Positions 1-6,034 of a stretch of 8,351 nucleotides of DNA are shown here, one piece after another (positions within the stretch are counted from its first letter, which is position 1; every line of letters begins with the position of its first letter). The DNA is from DATDOO01 sp035293245 (GTDB lineage: Bacteria > Pseudomonadota > Gammaproteobacteria > Methylococcales > Methylococcaceae). The notes under the pieces were generated by a model. The model ran no database searches. It saw nothing but the letters and a program-made list of their open reading frames with translations, and was not told the origin of the DNA. The stretch lies in contig DATDOO010000283.1 of NCBI GenBank assembly GCA_035293245.1, positions 1 through 8,351 on the forward strand. The letters run 5' to 3'. The translations under genes were made by a program, and so were the position numbers.

Positions 1-20
1 GCCAATAGGAGATGTCAGCA

Positions 21-551
21 ATGAACACCGCGCGTTTCTGCCGGGTTAACTTCGTTGGTTTCATCTGTCTGGTGGTGGCTGGAACTCTGGGCCTGGCCGG
101 GCAAGCCAAGCCATCCAATCTGTTCAAGGAAGTGGTGGACCGCAAAGGTAGGATTGTTTGGAGGAATGCGCCGCAGAACGCCATTCCCGTGGACGTGTGC
201 ACGTTACTGCAGGCCTGCGCCGGGGCTCCGGACAAGCTGATCGCCCTGCCCCGAGTGACGGAAGCAGGCAAGACGGTTGTGCGCGCGTTGTTTTTGAGCC
301 GTTCCAATGACGCCAAGAAGGCCGACATGGTCGTTCTGGCACGCCAGACGCCGACTGACTACTACTTCTTCGCGCTGGCGCCGGACGGCACGCTCCTGAA
401 GGCGGCCTACGCGACGACTGGTAAACCCTGGGTACAGATGGGCAGCGCACTTTCCCGTCCAACGTTCGACAAAGACAAACAGATCTGGCTGGACCATATG
501 GCCAAGATCTCAGCCGCACCTGCGCCCCCAGCGGCGCCGTCCCAAAGCTGA
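21..551 (+). CDS. Small exported protein of unknown function
   Basis: I do not recognise this 176-residue protein. I place the start at the ATG at 21 because a TAGGAG ribosome-binding motif (6-11) lies 9 nt before it; the in-frame ATG at 12 abuts that motif with no spacing. Residues 1 to about 29 look like a signal peptide: a short basic start, a hydrophobic stretch FVGFICLVVAGTLGLAG, then small residues before KPSN. The mature part has two cysteines (60 and 66, CTLLQAC) that could form a disulfide outside the cytoplasm, a central region rich in beta-forming residues (VVLARQTPTDYYFFALAPDG), and a disordered Ala/Pro tail (APAPPAAPSQS). The role is unknown; export to periplasm or envelope is inferred. 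Its own promoter would lie before the window. A weak terminator and a new promoter separate it from purC, so it is probably not in that operon. Confidence 0.72.
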   Translation: MNTARFCRVNFVGFICLVVAGTLGLAGQAKPSNLFKEVVDRKGRIVWRNAPQNAIPVDVCTLLQACAGAPDKLIALPRVTEAGKTVVRALFLSRSNDAKKADMVVLARQTPTDYYFFALAPDGTLLKAAYATTGKPWVQMGSALSRPTFDKDKQIWLDHMAKISAAPAPPAAPSQS

Positions 552-615
552 TCCTGCGCCGGTTGCTCCGCGTGTTGAAGATGCATCCCACCGGCGTGTA
601 GCACTGTCCGCTTCC

Positions 616-634
616 GAAGTGTCAGCACTTTTTT
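616..634 (+). terminator. Weak intrinsic terminator before purC
   Basis: AAGTG (617-621) pairs with CACTT (626-630) around a TCAG tetraloop, and G616 can wobble-pair with T631. The 3' arm runs straight into T629-T634, followed by CTTC. The stem is short, so termination would be leaky. Its position after the first gene and just before the purC promoter fits a transcript end. Confidence 0.4.
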
Positions 635-642
635 CTTCGCCT

Positions 643-670
643 TTGACAACGCGCTTCGCTGCGTTACAAT
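643..670 (+). promoter_or_regulatory. Sigma-70-type promoter of purC
   Basis: The -35 box TTGACA (643-648) is a perfect consensus match. A 16-nt spacer separates it from the -10 box TACAAT (665-670), which matches TATAAT at five of six positions. Transcription should start near 677, leaving a leader of only about 24 nt before the GTG at 701. That is too short for a purine riboswitch, so any regulation of purC would have to be at the promoter or by a DNA-binding repressor. I see no obvious operator palindrome. Confidence 0.78.
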
Positions 671-700
671 ACCGCCCCTCTGCGAGGAAATGGGTAACCT

Positions 701-1600
701 GTGGCGACTCCTCAAATGAACACGGTCATTTGGCAAACCGATTTTCCCGGCCTGCCGCTCCTGTCGCGCGGCAAGGTGCGCGATCTCTACCAGGTAAACG
801 GCGATCTGCTGCTGGTAGCCACCGATCGCCTCTCGGCCTTCGATGTGGTGCTCCCGACGCCCATTCCGGACAAGGGCAAGGTGCTGACCCAGCTTTCGCG
901 GTTCTGGTTTGATACTTTGCAGGACGTGACGCCCAACCACCTCATCAGCACCACCGACTTTCCCGCGCAAGTCCAGGAATTTCGCGACGCTTTGGCGGGC
1001 CGGACCATGCTCTGCCGCAAGACTCAGCCCCTGCTGGTGGAATGCGTCGTGCGCGGCTACCTTTCCGGATCCGGCTGGAAGGATTACCGCTCGTCCCGAA
1101 GCGTGTGCGGCATTCCCTTGCCTCCGGGCCTGGGTGAATCGGCCCGCTTGCCGGAACCCATTTTCACCCCGGCCACCAAGGCCGCTTCCGGGCACGACGA
1201 AAACATCTCCTTCGATGAGATGGTCGCGCGGATCGGCGGCCCGCTCGCCGAACAGCTCCGCGCCATCAGCATGGACCTCTACCGGCGCGCGGCGGATTTT
1301 GCCGAACCCCGGGGCATTCTGCTGGCCGACACCAAATTTGAATTCGGGCTGATCGGCAGCCAGGTGATTTGGATTGACGAAGCTTTGACCCCCGACTCGT
1401 CGCGTTTCTGGCCCGCCCAGGGCTATGCGCCGGGCCGCCCTCAGCCGTCGTTCGACAAGCAGTACGTCCGGGACTATCTGGAAAAGATCGGCTGGAACAA
1501 GCAGCCGCCCGCTCCCGACCTGCCGGCGGAGATTGTGGCAGCCACGCGCGCCAAATACCGGGAAGCCTACCGGTTGTTAACCGGCCGCGAATTGTCCTGA
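701..1600 (+). CDS. purC: Phosphoribosylaminoimidazole-succinocarboxamide synthase
   Basis: SAICAR synthase is a cytoplasmic enzyme of de novo purine synthesis. It joins CAIR and aspartate with ATP hydrolysis to give SAICAR. Family signatures are present in order: GKVRDLY (24-30, glycine-rich nucleotide loop), DRLSAFD (42-48), VECVVRGYLSGSGW (113-126), PEPIFTPATKA (151-161) followed by GHDENIS (164-170), LADTKFEFG (208-216) and DEALTPDSSRFW (226-237). At 299 residues it matches the longer single-domain ADE1-type enzymes rather than the ~240-residue E. coli type. I chose the GTG at 701: GAGGA (684-688) lies 12 nt upstream, while the internal ATG at 716 has no ribosome-binding motif. No other pur gene is in the window, so pur genes are probably scattered in this genome. 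The Fis-type gene follows after 47 nt. Confidence 0.97.
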   Translation: MATPQMNTVIWQTDFPGLPLLSRGKVRDLYQVNGDLLLVATDRLSAFDVVLPTPIPDKGKVLTQLSRFWFDTLQDVTPNHLISTTDFPAQVQEFRDALAGRTMLCRKTQPLLVECVVRGYLSGSGWKDYRSSRSVCGIPLPPGLGESARLPEPIFTPATKAASGHDENISFDEMVARIGGPLAEQLRAISMDLYRRAADFAEPRGILLADTKFEFGLIGSQVIWIDEALTPDSSRFWPAQGYAPGRPQPSFDKQYVRDYLEKIGWNKQPPAPDLPAEIVAATRAKYREAYRLLTGRELS

Positions 1601-1614
1601 CCCGGATGAATCCG

Positions 1615-1629
1615 AAGGCCTGAGGCCTT
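1615..1629 (+). other. Short hairpin between purC and the Fis-type gene
   Basis: AAGGCC (1615-1620) and GGCCTT (1624-1629) form a perfect 6-bp inverted repeat with a TGA loop. Only two further bases (TC) follow before mixed sequence, so it lacks the T-run of an intrinsic terminator. It ends 5 nt before the GGAG (1635-1638) of the next gene. It could protect the purC mRNA end or modulate translation of the downstream gene, but both are inferences. Confidence 0.4.
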
Positions 1630-1647
1630 TCTGCGGAGTGTGCGACC

Positions 1648-1869
1648 GTGAGAGATCAGCTCGAAGCACTCGTCGGCCAGATGGTGGATCGCGGCATTCT
1701 ATTCGATGAAGCGATGAATGAATTCGAGAAAAAATTCATCCGGCGGGCGCTGGACCGCTCGAACGGCAACCAGTCGCGCGCCGCTCGCCTGCTGGGCATT
1801 CATCGCAACACTCTCAGCCGCAAGATCGGCCTCTACAAGCTGGAACAGCGTCCCCACCGCCGCGCCTGA
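1648..1869 (+). CDS. Stand-alone Fis-type helix-turn-helix DNA-binding protein
   Basis: This 73-residue protein resembles nucleoid protein Fis and the C-terminal DNA-binding domain of NtrC-type activators (HTH_8 family). Residues 20-37 (DEAMNEFEKKFIRRALDR) correspond to the Fis helix that precedes the DNA-binding motif. Residues 40-60 carry the helix-turn-helix, with GNQSRAARLLGI and HRNTLSRKI closely matching the GNQTRAA...GINRGTLRKKL pattern of Fis. There is no receiver or AAA+ domain, so it cannot be a sigma-54 activator. The start is the GTG at 1648, with GGAG (1635-1638) 9 nt upstream; proteobacterial Fis is about 98 residues, so the N-terminal region is shorter here. The 47-nt gap and lack of a clear promoter suggest co-transcription with purC, so its expression may follow purine demand and growth rate. 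Targets are unknown. Confidence 0.88.
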   Translation: MRDQLEALVGQMVDRGILFDEAMNEFEKKFIRRALDRSNGNQSRAARLLGIHRNTLSRKIGLYKLEQRPHRRA

Positions 1870-1934
1870 CGACCATTCCATCCTGAACCAAGCGCCCAGG
1901 GAAGCCAAGCATGCGCGGCTCCCCTGAAAATGCA

Positions 1935-1959
1935 ACGGCCCCGAAACATCCGGGGCCGT
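1935..1959. terminator. GC-rich hairpin between convergent genes
   Basis: ACGGCCCCG (1935-1943) and CGGGGCCGT (1951-1959) form a perfect 9-bp stem with a 7-nt loop. It lies between the plus-strand Fis-type gene (stop at 1869) and the minus-strand TPR gene (stop at 1986), the expected site for a shared terminator. On the minus strand the stem is followed by TGCATTTTC, a weak U-tract; on the plus strand no T-run follows. It should work better for the minus-strand gene, or act as an RNA 3'-end stabiliser for both. Confidence 0.6.
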
Positions 1960-1985
1960 GCGACAATCGCTGAGTCCAGTCGGTT

Positions 1986-3308
1986 CTATGCGCCGGGTCT
2001 GGCTGGCGCCGCGCCGCGCCGGCCGGGCGCCGGGGTTTCGGCTGGAATGTCCTCGGCATTGACCTTCGATTCGTCCCAGGTCAGCAGAAACGGCGTGGGC
2101 TGATACCCGGTCAAAGTACCGGTAAACCGAATGTAATCATCCTTGGGAATCCGCCGGGCCTCAGGCTGGCCCACGATGTGGACTTCCATGTTCGGCGCCG
2201 TGGCGGCCTCCATCGCTTCCTGAGTTGGTGCCCGGAAAACCCTCAGCGTCAGCTTGTCCGCTTCGCCGGGCACGATTTCCATCACGCGAACGGTCACGTC
2301 GGGATACTCCAGACCGCAAGTCGCCAGCCACATGGTCTGGCCGTGCTGTCCGCCTTCCTGAAGCCAGGGAAGGAAGCTGTTGGTGTCGTCACGGGCCGCC
2401 TGCAAATCCTGTGCGCTGGGAATGTTAAAATCGCCAGGCCGTTCCGCGCCTGCGGTCGCCAGTGTGATGGCCTGGGTGATCTGATCATCGGCTGATTTCT
2501 CGCATCCGGGCTGCTGATACTGGATGAGCCGGCCACGCAAATAGGCGCGCACCTGATCCGCACCCTGAATCTTCAAGGCAATCGAGCGAGACAATTCCCA
2601 GATTCCATCATTGGCCTGCGGCGGCGTGTCCTGCAGGTAGGCCACTCCCAGGCGGTAGTGGGTGGTATTGTCCTCCCCGTTTAGAGTCAGTGCCGCCTTA
2701 AATGAATCCTGCGCGCCCTTCCAGTCCTTCTGTTGGGACGCCGCGATCCCGGCTACGGAGTTGAACATGAAACCGATGTTCTTCTTCTGTGTGTTGAACT
2801 GTTCCTCCGTGGCGTTGGCCGGCTTCTGCAAGGCAGCTACAGCCGTCACACCCTGCGCGGCGGTCTCGCGCGTTTTCGTCAGGATCTCTGGCGTCTGCAG
2901 CGCCGCGTCGGTCGCGCCCGCCACGTAGGCCTGCCCGCGGTTGACCAGCGCTGACAGCCGTTCCACCTCTGTGAGCTTGTCCCCCAGCGCGAGATACTTG
3001 TCCACATATTCGATGGTCTTGGGGAAGTTCCTGAGCCCGTAGTAGGTGGTGTAGTAATCGCGATAGACGAACTTCAGCAGCGCCGGCGTCTGATACTTGA
3101 CCATGAATTCATCCAGCAGCTTGAGCTTATCCTGCGGATTCGCCGCATTGTGCGCCGCCGTATAGGCGTTGTACTCCGCCGTGGTGTATCCAGGCCCCGT
3201 CTGTGCTGCCTGCGCCGGAGCAGCCCCCTGAGCCCACGCCGCACTCCCGCATGCCAGCATCACCGCCACCAGGGACGCTTCGCCCATCCAGTTACGAATT
3301 AGTTTCAT
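1986..3308 (-). CDS. Secreted TPR-like protein with a beta-rich C-terminal domain
   Basis: This is a 440-residue exported protein of unknown function. The start is the ATG at 3308: GGAGGAG (3322-3316 on the minus strand) lies 7 nt before it, but only 1 nt before the in-frame GTG at 3314. Residues 1-25 form a signal peptide with a likely signal-peptidase I site after AWA. Residues 60-130 and 170-225 are helical and TPR-like; the clearest unit is around 180-213, with GIAASQQKDWKGAQDSF then KAALTLNGED. Such repeats usually mediate protein contacts. Residues about 335-415 look beta-rich (VTVRVMEIVPGEADKLTLRVF, then DDYIRFTGTLTGYQPTPFLLTW), possibly an OB-like fold. The tail (421-440) is Pro/Arg/Ala-rich and probably disordered. 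A weak promoter candidate lies at 3371-3342 (TGGACA, 18 nt, GATGAT). Its transcript diverges from the HU gene. A periplasmic assembly or scaffold role is only a guess. Confidence 0.82.
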   Translation of the reverse strand: MKLIRNWMGEASLVAVMLACGSAAWAQGAAPAQAAQTGPGYTTAEYNAYTAAHNAANPQDKLKLLDEFMVKYQTPALLKFVYRDYYTTYYGLRNFPKTIEYVDKYLALGDKLTEVERLSALVNRGQAYVAGATDAALQTPEILTKTRETAAQGVTAVAALQKPANATEEQFNTQKKNIGFMFNSVAGIAASQQKDWKGAQDSFKAALTLNGEDNTTHYRLGVAYLQDTPPQANDGIWELSRSIALKIQGADQVRAYLRGRLIQYQQPGCEKSADDQITQAITLATAGAERPGDFNIPSAQDLQAARDDTNSFLPWLQEGGQHGQTMWLATCGLEYPDVTVRVMEIVPGEADKLTLRVFRAPTQEAMEAATAPNMEVHIVGQPEARRIPKDDYIRFTGTLTGYQPTPFLLTWDESKVNAEDIPAETPAPGRRGAAPARPGA

Positions 3309-3450
3309 CGCCACACTCCTCCGGGAAGAAGATCATCTATTATCATCTCATCTGCGACAGGAAAATGTCCACTAGTAGCGCCGTGCGCAACGTCTCTCGC
3401 GGGCCGGATTATAGAAAATCCTTTTCGGGGGCGCAAGCACGTTTGGTCGC

Positions 3451-3479
3451 TTGACAACCCGCAAGCCCCTGTCTAGCAT
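3451..3479 (+). promoter_or_regulatory. Sigma-70-type promoter of the HU gene
   Basis: The -35 box TTGACA (3451-3456) is a perfect match. A 17-nt spacer leads to TAGCAT (3474-3479), a four-of-six match to TATAAT. Transcription would begin near 3486, giving a leader of about 29 nt. A strong promoter is expected for an abundant nucleoid protein. The rest of the divergent region (3309-3450) holds the minus-strand leader and a small hairpin, GGATT (3406-3410) with AATCC (3417-3421), of unknown meaning. Confidence 0.75.
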
Positions 3480-3514
3480 AAGCTTCCCTTTTGCTCAAGG
3501 ACCGGGAGGCGCGT

Positions 3515-3787
3515 GTGATCAAGCTGGACATCGTCAACGCTGTGGTCAGCCGCACCAGTGTCACGCGCACCAAGGCCGAACAGGCCGTGGAGACCGTCTT
3601 CCAAGCCCTCAAGGATGCCATGGGCCGCGGCCAGCGCATCGAACTCCGCCGATTCGGAGTCTTCACCGTCAAGCCCCGCAAGACCGGCATCGGCCGCAAC
3701 CCGCGCACCGGCCAGGAGGTCAATATCCCGCCGGGCAAAGCCGTGCGCTTCAAGCCGGGCAAGGAATTGCAATCCATCGGATCCTAA
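3515..3787 (+). CDS. HU/IHF-family nucleoid-associated DNA-binding protein
   Basis: HU-type proteins act as dimers in the nucleoid. They bend DNA through two beta arms and assist replication, recombination and promoter architecture. The GTG at 3515 gives exactly 90 residues, the usual HU length, with GGGAGG (3504-3509) 5 nt upstream; an in-frame TTG at 3491 would add eight residues and lacks such a site. Landmarks are the N-terminal helices (MIKLDIVNAV and TRTKAEQAVETVFQALKDAM), the core strand motif IELRRFGVF (42-50), and the arm motif GRNPRTGQEV (60-69), whose Pro63 corresponds to the intercalating proline. The C-terminus PGKAVRFKPGKELQ is typical. I cannot separate HU from an IHF-like subunit by eye; the residues around the arm favour generic HU. 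The M50 protease gene follows after 76 nt on the same strand and may share the transcript. Confidence 0.95.
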   Translation: MIKLDIVNAVVSRTSVTRTKAEQAVETVFQALKDAMGRGQRIELRRFGVFTVKPRKTGIGRNPRTGQEVNIPPGKAVRFKPGKELQSIGS

Positions 3788-3796
3788 CTGGGCGCC

Positions 3797-3859
3797 ATGC
3801 ACTCTTGGCTGCCCCTCCAGGAGAAATTCACATCCGCGGCGGCCGCAGCCGCAGCCTAA
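3797..3859 (+). other. Possible 20-codon leader ORF before the M50 gene
   Basis: An ATG at 3797 opens a 20-codon frame reading MHSWLPLQEKFTS followed by seven alanines (GCG GCG GCC GCA GCC GCA GCC), ending at TAA 3857-3859. The stop lies 4 nt before the ATG of the M50 protease, the spacing seen in translational coupling. The protease ATG has no convincing ribosome-binding motif, which is why I list the ORF. Against it, its own start also lacks a clear Shine-Dalgarno match and the Ala run may be simple GC-rich repeat sequence. Confidence 0.22.
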
Positions 3860-3863
3860 TCGC

Positions 3864-4868
3864 ATGACTGCCGATAACGGCGACCGCTCCATTCAGCCCC
3901 CCTTGTGGCCCCCACTGTTGGTGGATACGCTCCAGCCGGAGCCTTCCCCTCCCTCGTATTACCCGGCTCCTTGGCCGCCGCCACAGCCCTCGCTCCGTTC
4001 CCTGTTCATCGCGCTCGCGCTCCTGCTGCTCACCACGATTTCCACTCTGGCGGCCGGAGCGCAGTTCGCCGCCGCTTACGCCATCGGCCGCCAGCCGACT
4101 CTCGATGATTTCGCCGTCTCCTATTTCCAGCCTTTTTTCGAACCGCGCCTGTTTCTATTGGGCATTCCTTTTGCAGTCACCTTGCTGGGCATCTTGCTGG
4201 CGCACGAACTCGGACATTTCTTTGCCTGCCGCTACTATCGAATCCAGGCCAGCTACCCCTTCTTCATCCCGGCGCCCACGCTGATCGGCACTCTCGGCGC
4301 CTTCATCCGCATTCGCTCGCCCATCATCAACCGCCGCGCGCTGTTCGACGTGGCCCTGGCCGGTCCGGTGGTGGGATTTCTCTTTGCCGTCCCGGCCCTG
4401 GCCGTGGCGATTGCTCAATCCAAATTTGTCTTCGCTGGAGACAACGACGCGCTGGTAGTGTTCGGCCAGCCGCTTATCGAGCGCATTCTCGAAGCCCTGC
4501 TCCGGCCGGGGATCCCGCATGAAACCCTGCTGCTGCATCCGGTAGGCCGCGCCGCATGGGTGGGAATCTTCGCCACCGCACTCAACCTGCTTCCCGCCGG
4601 ACAGCTCGACGGCGGCCACATTCTCTATACTCTGGCCAGCCATCGCCACCGTCGCGTCACATTCGCCGTGGCCATCCTGCTGGTGCCCCTGGCCTTCTAC
4701 TATTGGCTGGGCTGGCTGATGTGGGCCATCCTGCTGCTGGCGGTTGGATTCCGTCATCCCCCGCTGCTCGACCGCTGGCAGCCGCTCGATCGCCGGCGCC
4801 GCTCCTGGGCCCTGGTGGCGCTGGCTATCTTCGTTTTGTGCTTCATGCCCGCGCCGCTGGCCATCTAA
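3864..4868 (+). CDS. M50 (site-2-type) intramembrane metalloprotease
   Basis: This 334-residue polytopic membrane protein belongs to the zinc-dependent site-2 protease family, which cleaves substrates within or near the membrane, often to release regulators. The zinc and catalytic motif HELGH is at 114-118, inside a membrane helix. The second family motif NLLPAGQLDGGH is at 241-252, with Asp249 as the expected third ligand. Between them lie FFIPAP, GTLGAFIRIRSPI and NRRALFDVALAGP (156-168), resembling the EGY/cyanobacterial S2P subgroup. Probable membrane segments are near 47-66, 97-120, 161-185, 229-245, 266-296 and 314-332. Residues 1-45 are proline-rich and probably cytosolic and disordered. 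No PDZ domain is visible, unlike RseP. The ATG at 3864 is the only plausible start; it lacks a clear ribosome-binding site and may depend on coupling with upstream translation. The substrate is unknown: no sigma/anti-sigma pair is in the window. Confidence 0.92.
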   Translation: MTADNGDRSIQPPLWPPLLVDTLQPEPSPPSYYPAPWPPPQPSLRSLFIALALLLLTTISTLAAGAQFAAAYAIGRQPTLDDFAVSYFQPFFEPRLFLLGIPFAVTLLGILLAHELGHFFACRYYRIQASYPFFIPAPTLIGTLGAFIRIRSPIINRRALFDVALAGPVVGFLFAVPALAVAIAQSKFVFAGDNDALVVFGQPLIERILEALLRPGIPHETLLLHPVGRAAWVGIFATALNLLPAGQLDGGHILYTLASHRHRRVTFAVAILLVPLAFYYWLGWLMWAILLLAVGFRHPPLLDRWQPLDRRRRSWALVALAIFVLCFMPAPLAI

Positions 4869-4912
4869 ACAAGGGCTCGAAAAACTCCTGCGACCGCAGC
4901 GCTTTCGGCTGC

Positions 4913-5920
4913 CTACTTGGCCCGGCCGGCGAATCCCTGCGCCTGCATCTGAATTTTGAACGCGGCGCCGCGGCCGACCACGTACAGCGTCTTCTTGTCC
5001 GGACCAGCAAATGCCAAATTCTGCGGCCCTCGCGAAAGTGGAATGGTTCCCAGATGCTGCCCCTGCGCGCTGAAAACCTGTATGCCCACTTGCGTGCATG
5101 CGTAAACGCGGCCCTGCGCGTCAATCGCCAACCCGTCAGCGCCGCTGGCGATGCGTTCCGCTGTGCGCGTCACGCCATCGTACTTGGCAAAGTTCCGCCG
5201 ATTGTGCAACGTCCCATCGGCCTGGATATCAAACGCCAGCAGATACTCGCCGTTGCTGTTGTTCACGAAGAGCGTTCTCTCGTCGGGACTGAGCTGAACG
5301 CCGTTCGGCCGCTCGATACCTTCCGCAACTCGGATGGTCCTGCCCGCCGGCGTGATGTAGTACACCGCCAACGGCATGGGCGGCGGTGGCGGGTTCTGGT
5401 TGGGATTGAGGCCGGCGTCCGTGAAATAGACGCCGCCCTTCTTGTCCACCACCAGATCGTTGGGCCGGGCGAAGGGTGTTCCCTCGTAGTTCGCCGCCAG
5501 CACCGCTTCGCTGCCCTGGGGATAAATCACGCCGACCCTCATCTTCCCCGGTACAGTCTGCACGGAAATCAGCCGCCCCCGCGAATCAAAGGCCAGGCCA
5601 TTCGAGCCGTTCGTGTTTTCGAGAAAGGTCGAAGTCCTCCCGTCCGCGTCGATCCGCGTGATCCGGTTCGCGTCCGTCTCCGTGAAGATCAAGCTGCCGT
5701 CCGGCATCCCTATTGGTCCTTCCGTGCCTTGAAAGCCTTCCTTGATGACCTGCATCCTCGTTCCGCCGGCAACCACGCCCGGGATATTCGGGGCCACGGT
5801 GTCCGTTGCCGGCGCCACTGGTGCAACTGCTGGCGCCTGATTCTGACTTCGCCCCTCACCCAACGCCATCACCAAACTCAAACAGCCCAGCGCTGGCAGC
5901 CACATCCCTCTTGATCTCAT
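4913..5920 (-). CDS. Exported SMP-30/gluconolactonase-type beta-propeller protein
   Basis: This 335-residue protein belongs to the SMP-30/gluconolactonase/LRE family of six-bladed propellers, metal-dependent hydrolases that mostly open sugar lactones. The metal-site residues can be matched: Glu67 in EGP (67-69), Asn154 in RPNDLVVD, Asn206 in ERPNGVQLSPDE and Asp262 in ADGLAID, corresponding to Glu18, Asn103, Asn154 and Asp204 of human SMP30. An intact active site is therefore likely. The ATG at 5920 is preceded by GAGGGG (5929-5924). Residues 1 to about 25 form a signal peptide (MWLPALGCLSLVMAL), followed by an Ala/Pro/Val linker to residue 45, so the enzyme is probably periplasmic. A proline run (177-181, NPPPPPMP) lies in one loop. 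It is convergent with the M50 gene, 44 nt away. The MBL-fold gene lies upstream on the same strand, 114 nt away. The physiological substrate is not evident. Confidence 0.9.
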   Translation of the reverse strand: MRSRGMWLPALGCLSLVMALGEGRSQNQAPAVAPVAPATDTVAPNIPGVVAGGTRMQVIKEGFQGTEGPIGMPDGSLIFTETDANRITRIDADGRTSTFLENTNGSNGLAFDSRGRLISVQTVPGKMRVGVIYPQGSEAVLAANYEGTPFARPNDLVVDKKGGVYFTDAGLNPNQNPPPPPMPLAVYYITPAGRTIRVAEGIERPNGVQLSPDERTLFVNNSNGEYLLAFDIQADGTLHNRRNFAKYDGVTRTAERIASGADGLAIDAQGRVYACTQVGIQVFSAQGQHLGTIPLSRGPQNLAFAGPDKKTLYVVGRGAAFKIQMQAQGFAGRAK

Positions 5921-5951
5921 TCGCCCCTCACTCTTTAACGGTTTCCTAGTG

Positions 5952-5997
5952 GCACAGCCATTCTTGCTTGCCCTGAGCGGAGCCGAAGGGGCTGTGC
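5952..5997. repeat. REP-like intergenic hairpin element
   Basis: GCACAGCC (5952-5959) and GGCTGTGC (5990-5997) form a perfect 8-bp inverted repeat closing a 46-base unit. Inside it, CCCT (5971-5974) can pair with AGGG (5987-5990) around GAGCGGAGCCGA. The inner motif CCCTGAGCGGAGCCGAAGGG resembles the short interspersed CTGAGC...GCCGAAGGG elements common between genes in several GC-rich bacteria. It lies between the MBL-fold gene (stop at 6035) and the SMP-30 gene (start at 5920), so it could terminate, process or stabilise that transcript. Only one copy is in the window, so its repeat status is an inference. Confidence 0.5.
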
Positions 5998-6034
5998 AAA
6001 CTTCCGAACCACTCACATCACGGCGCGTCGCGCG

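Noticed and set aside
407..1195. Long minus-strand frame opposite purC
   Set aside because: Antisense shadow of the unmistakable purC reading frame, also crossing the purC promoter.
3234..3260. Lipoprotein signal (MLAC) in the TPR-like protein
   Set aside because: The residue at -3 is Met rather than Leu/Val/Ile, and a good signal-peptidase I site (AWA) follows six residues later.
4896..4912. Hairpin GCAGC...GCTGC between the convergent M50 and SMP-30 genes as a terminator
   Set aside because: The stem is only 5 bp, its 3' end touches the SMP-30 stop codon, and no T-run follows directly on either strand.
4155..5914. Long frames opposite the M50 and SMP-30 genes (minus 4155-5099, plus 4556-5914)
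   Set aside because: Both are shadows of strongly supported genes on the other strand, with Arg/Gly/His-rich translations and no family motifs.
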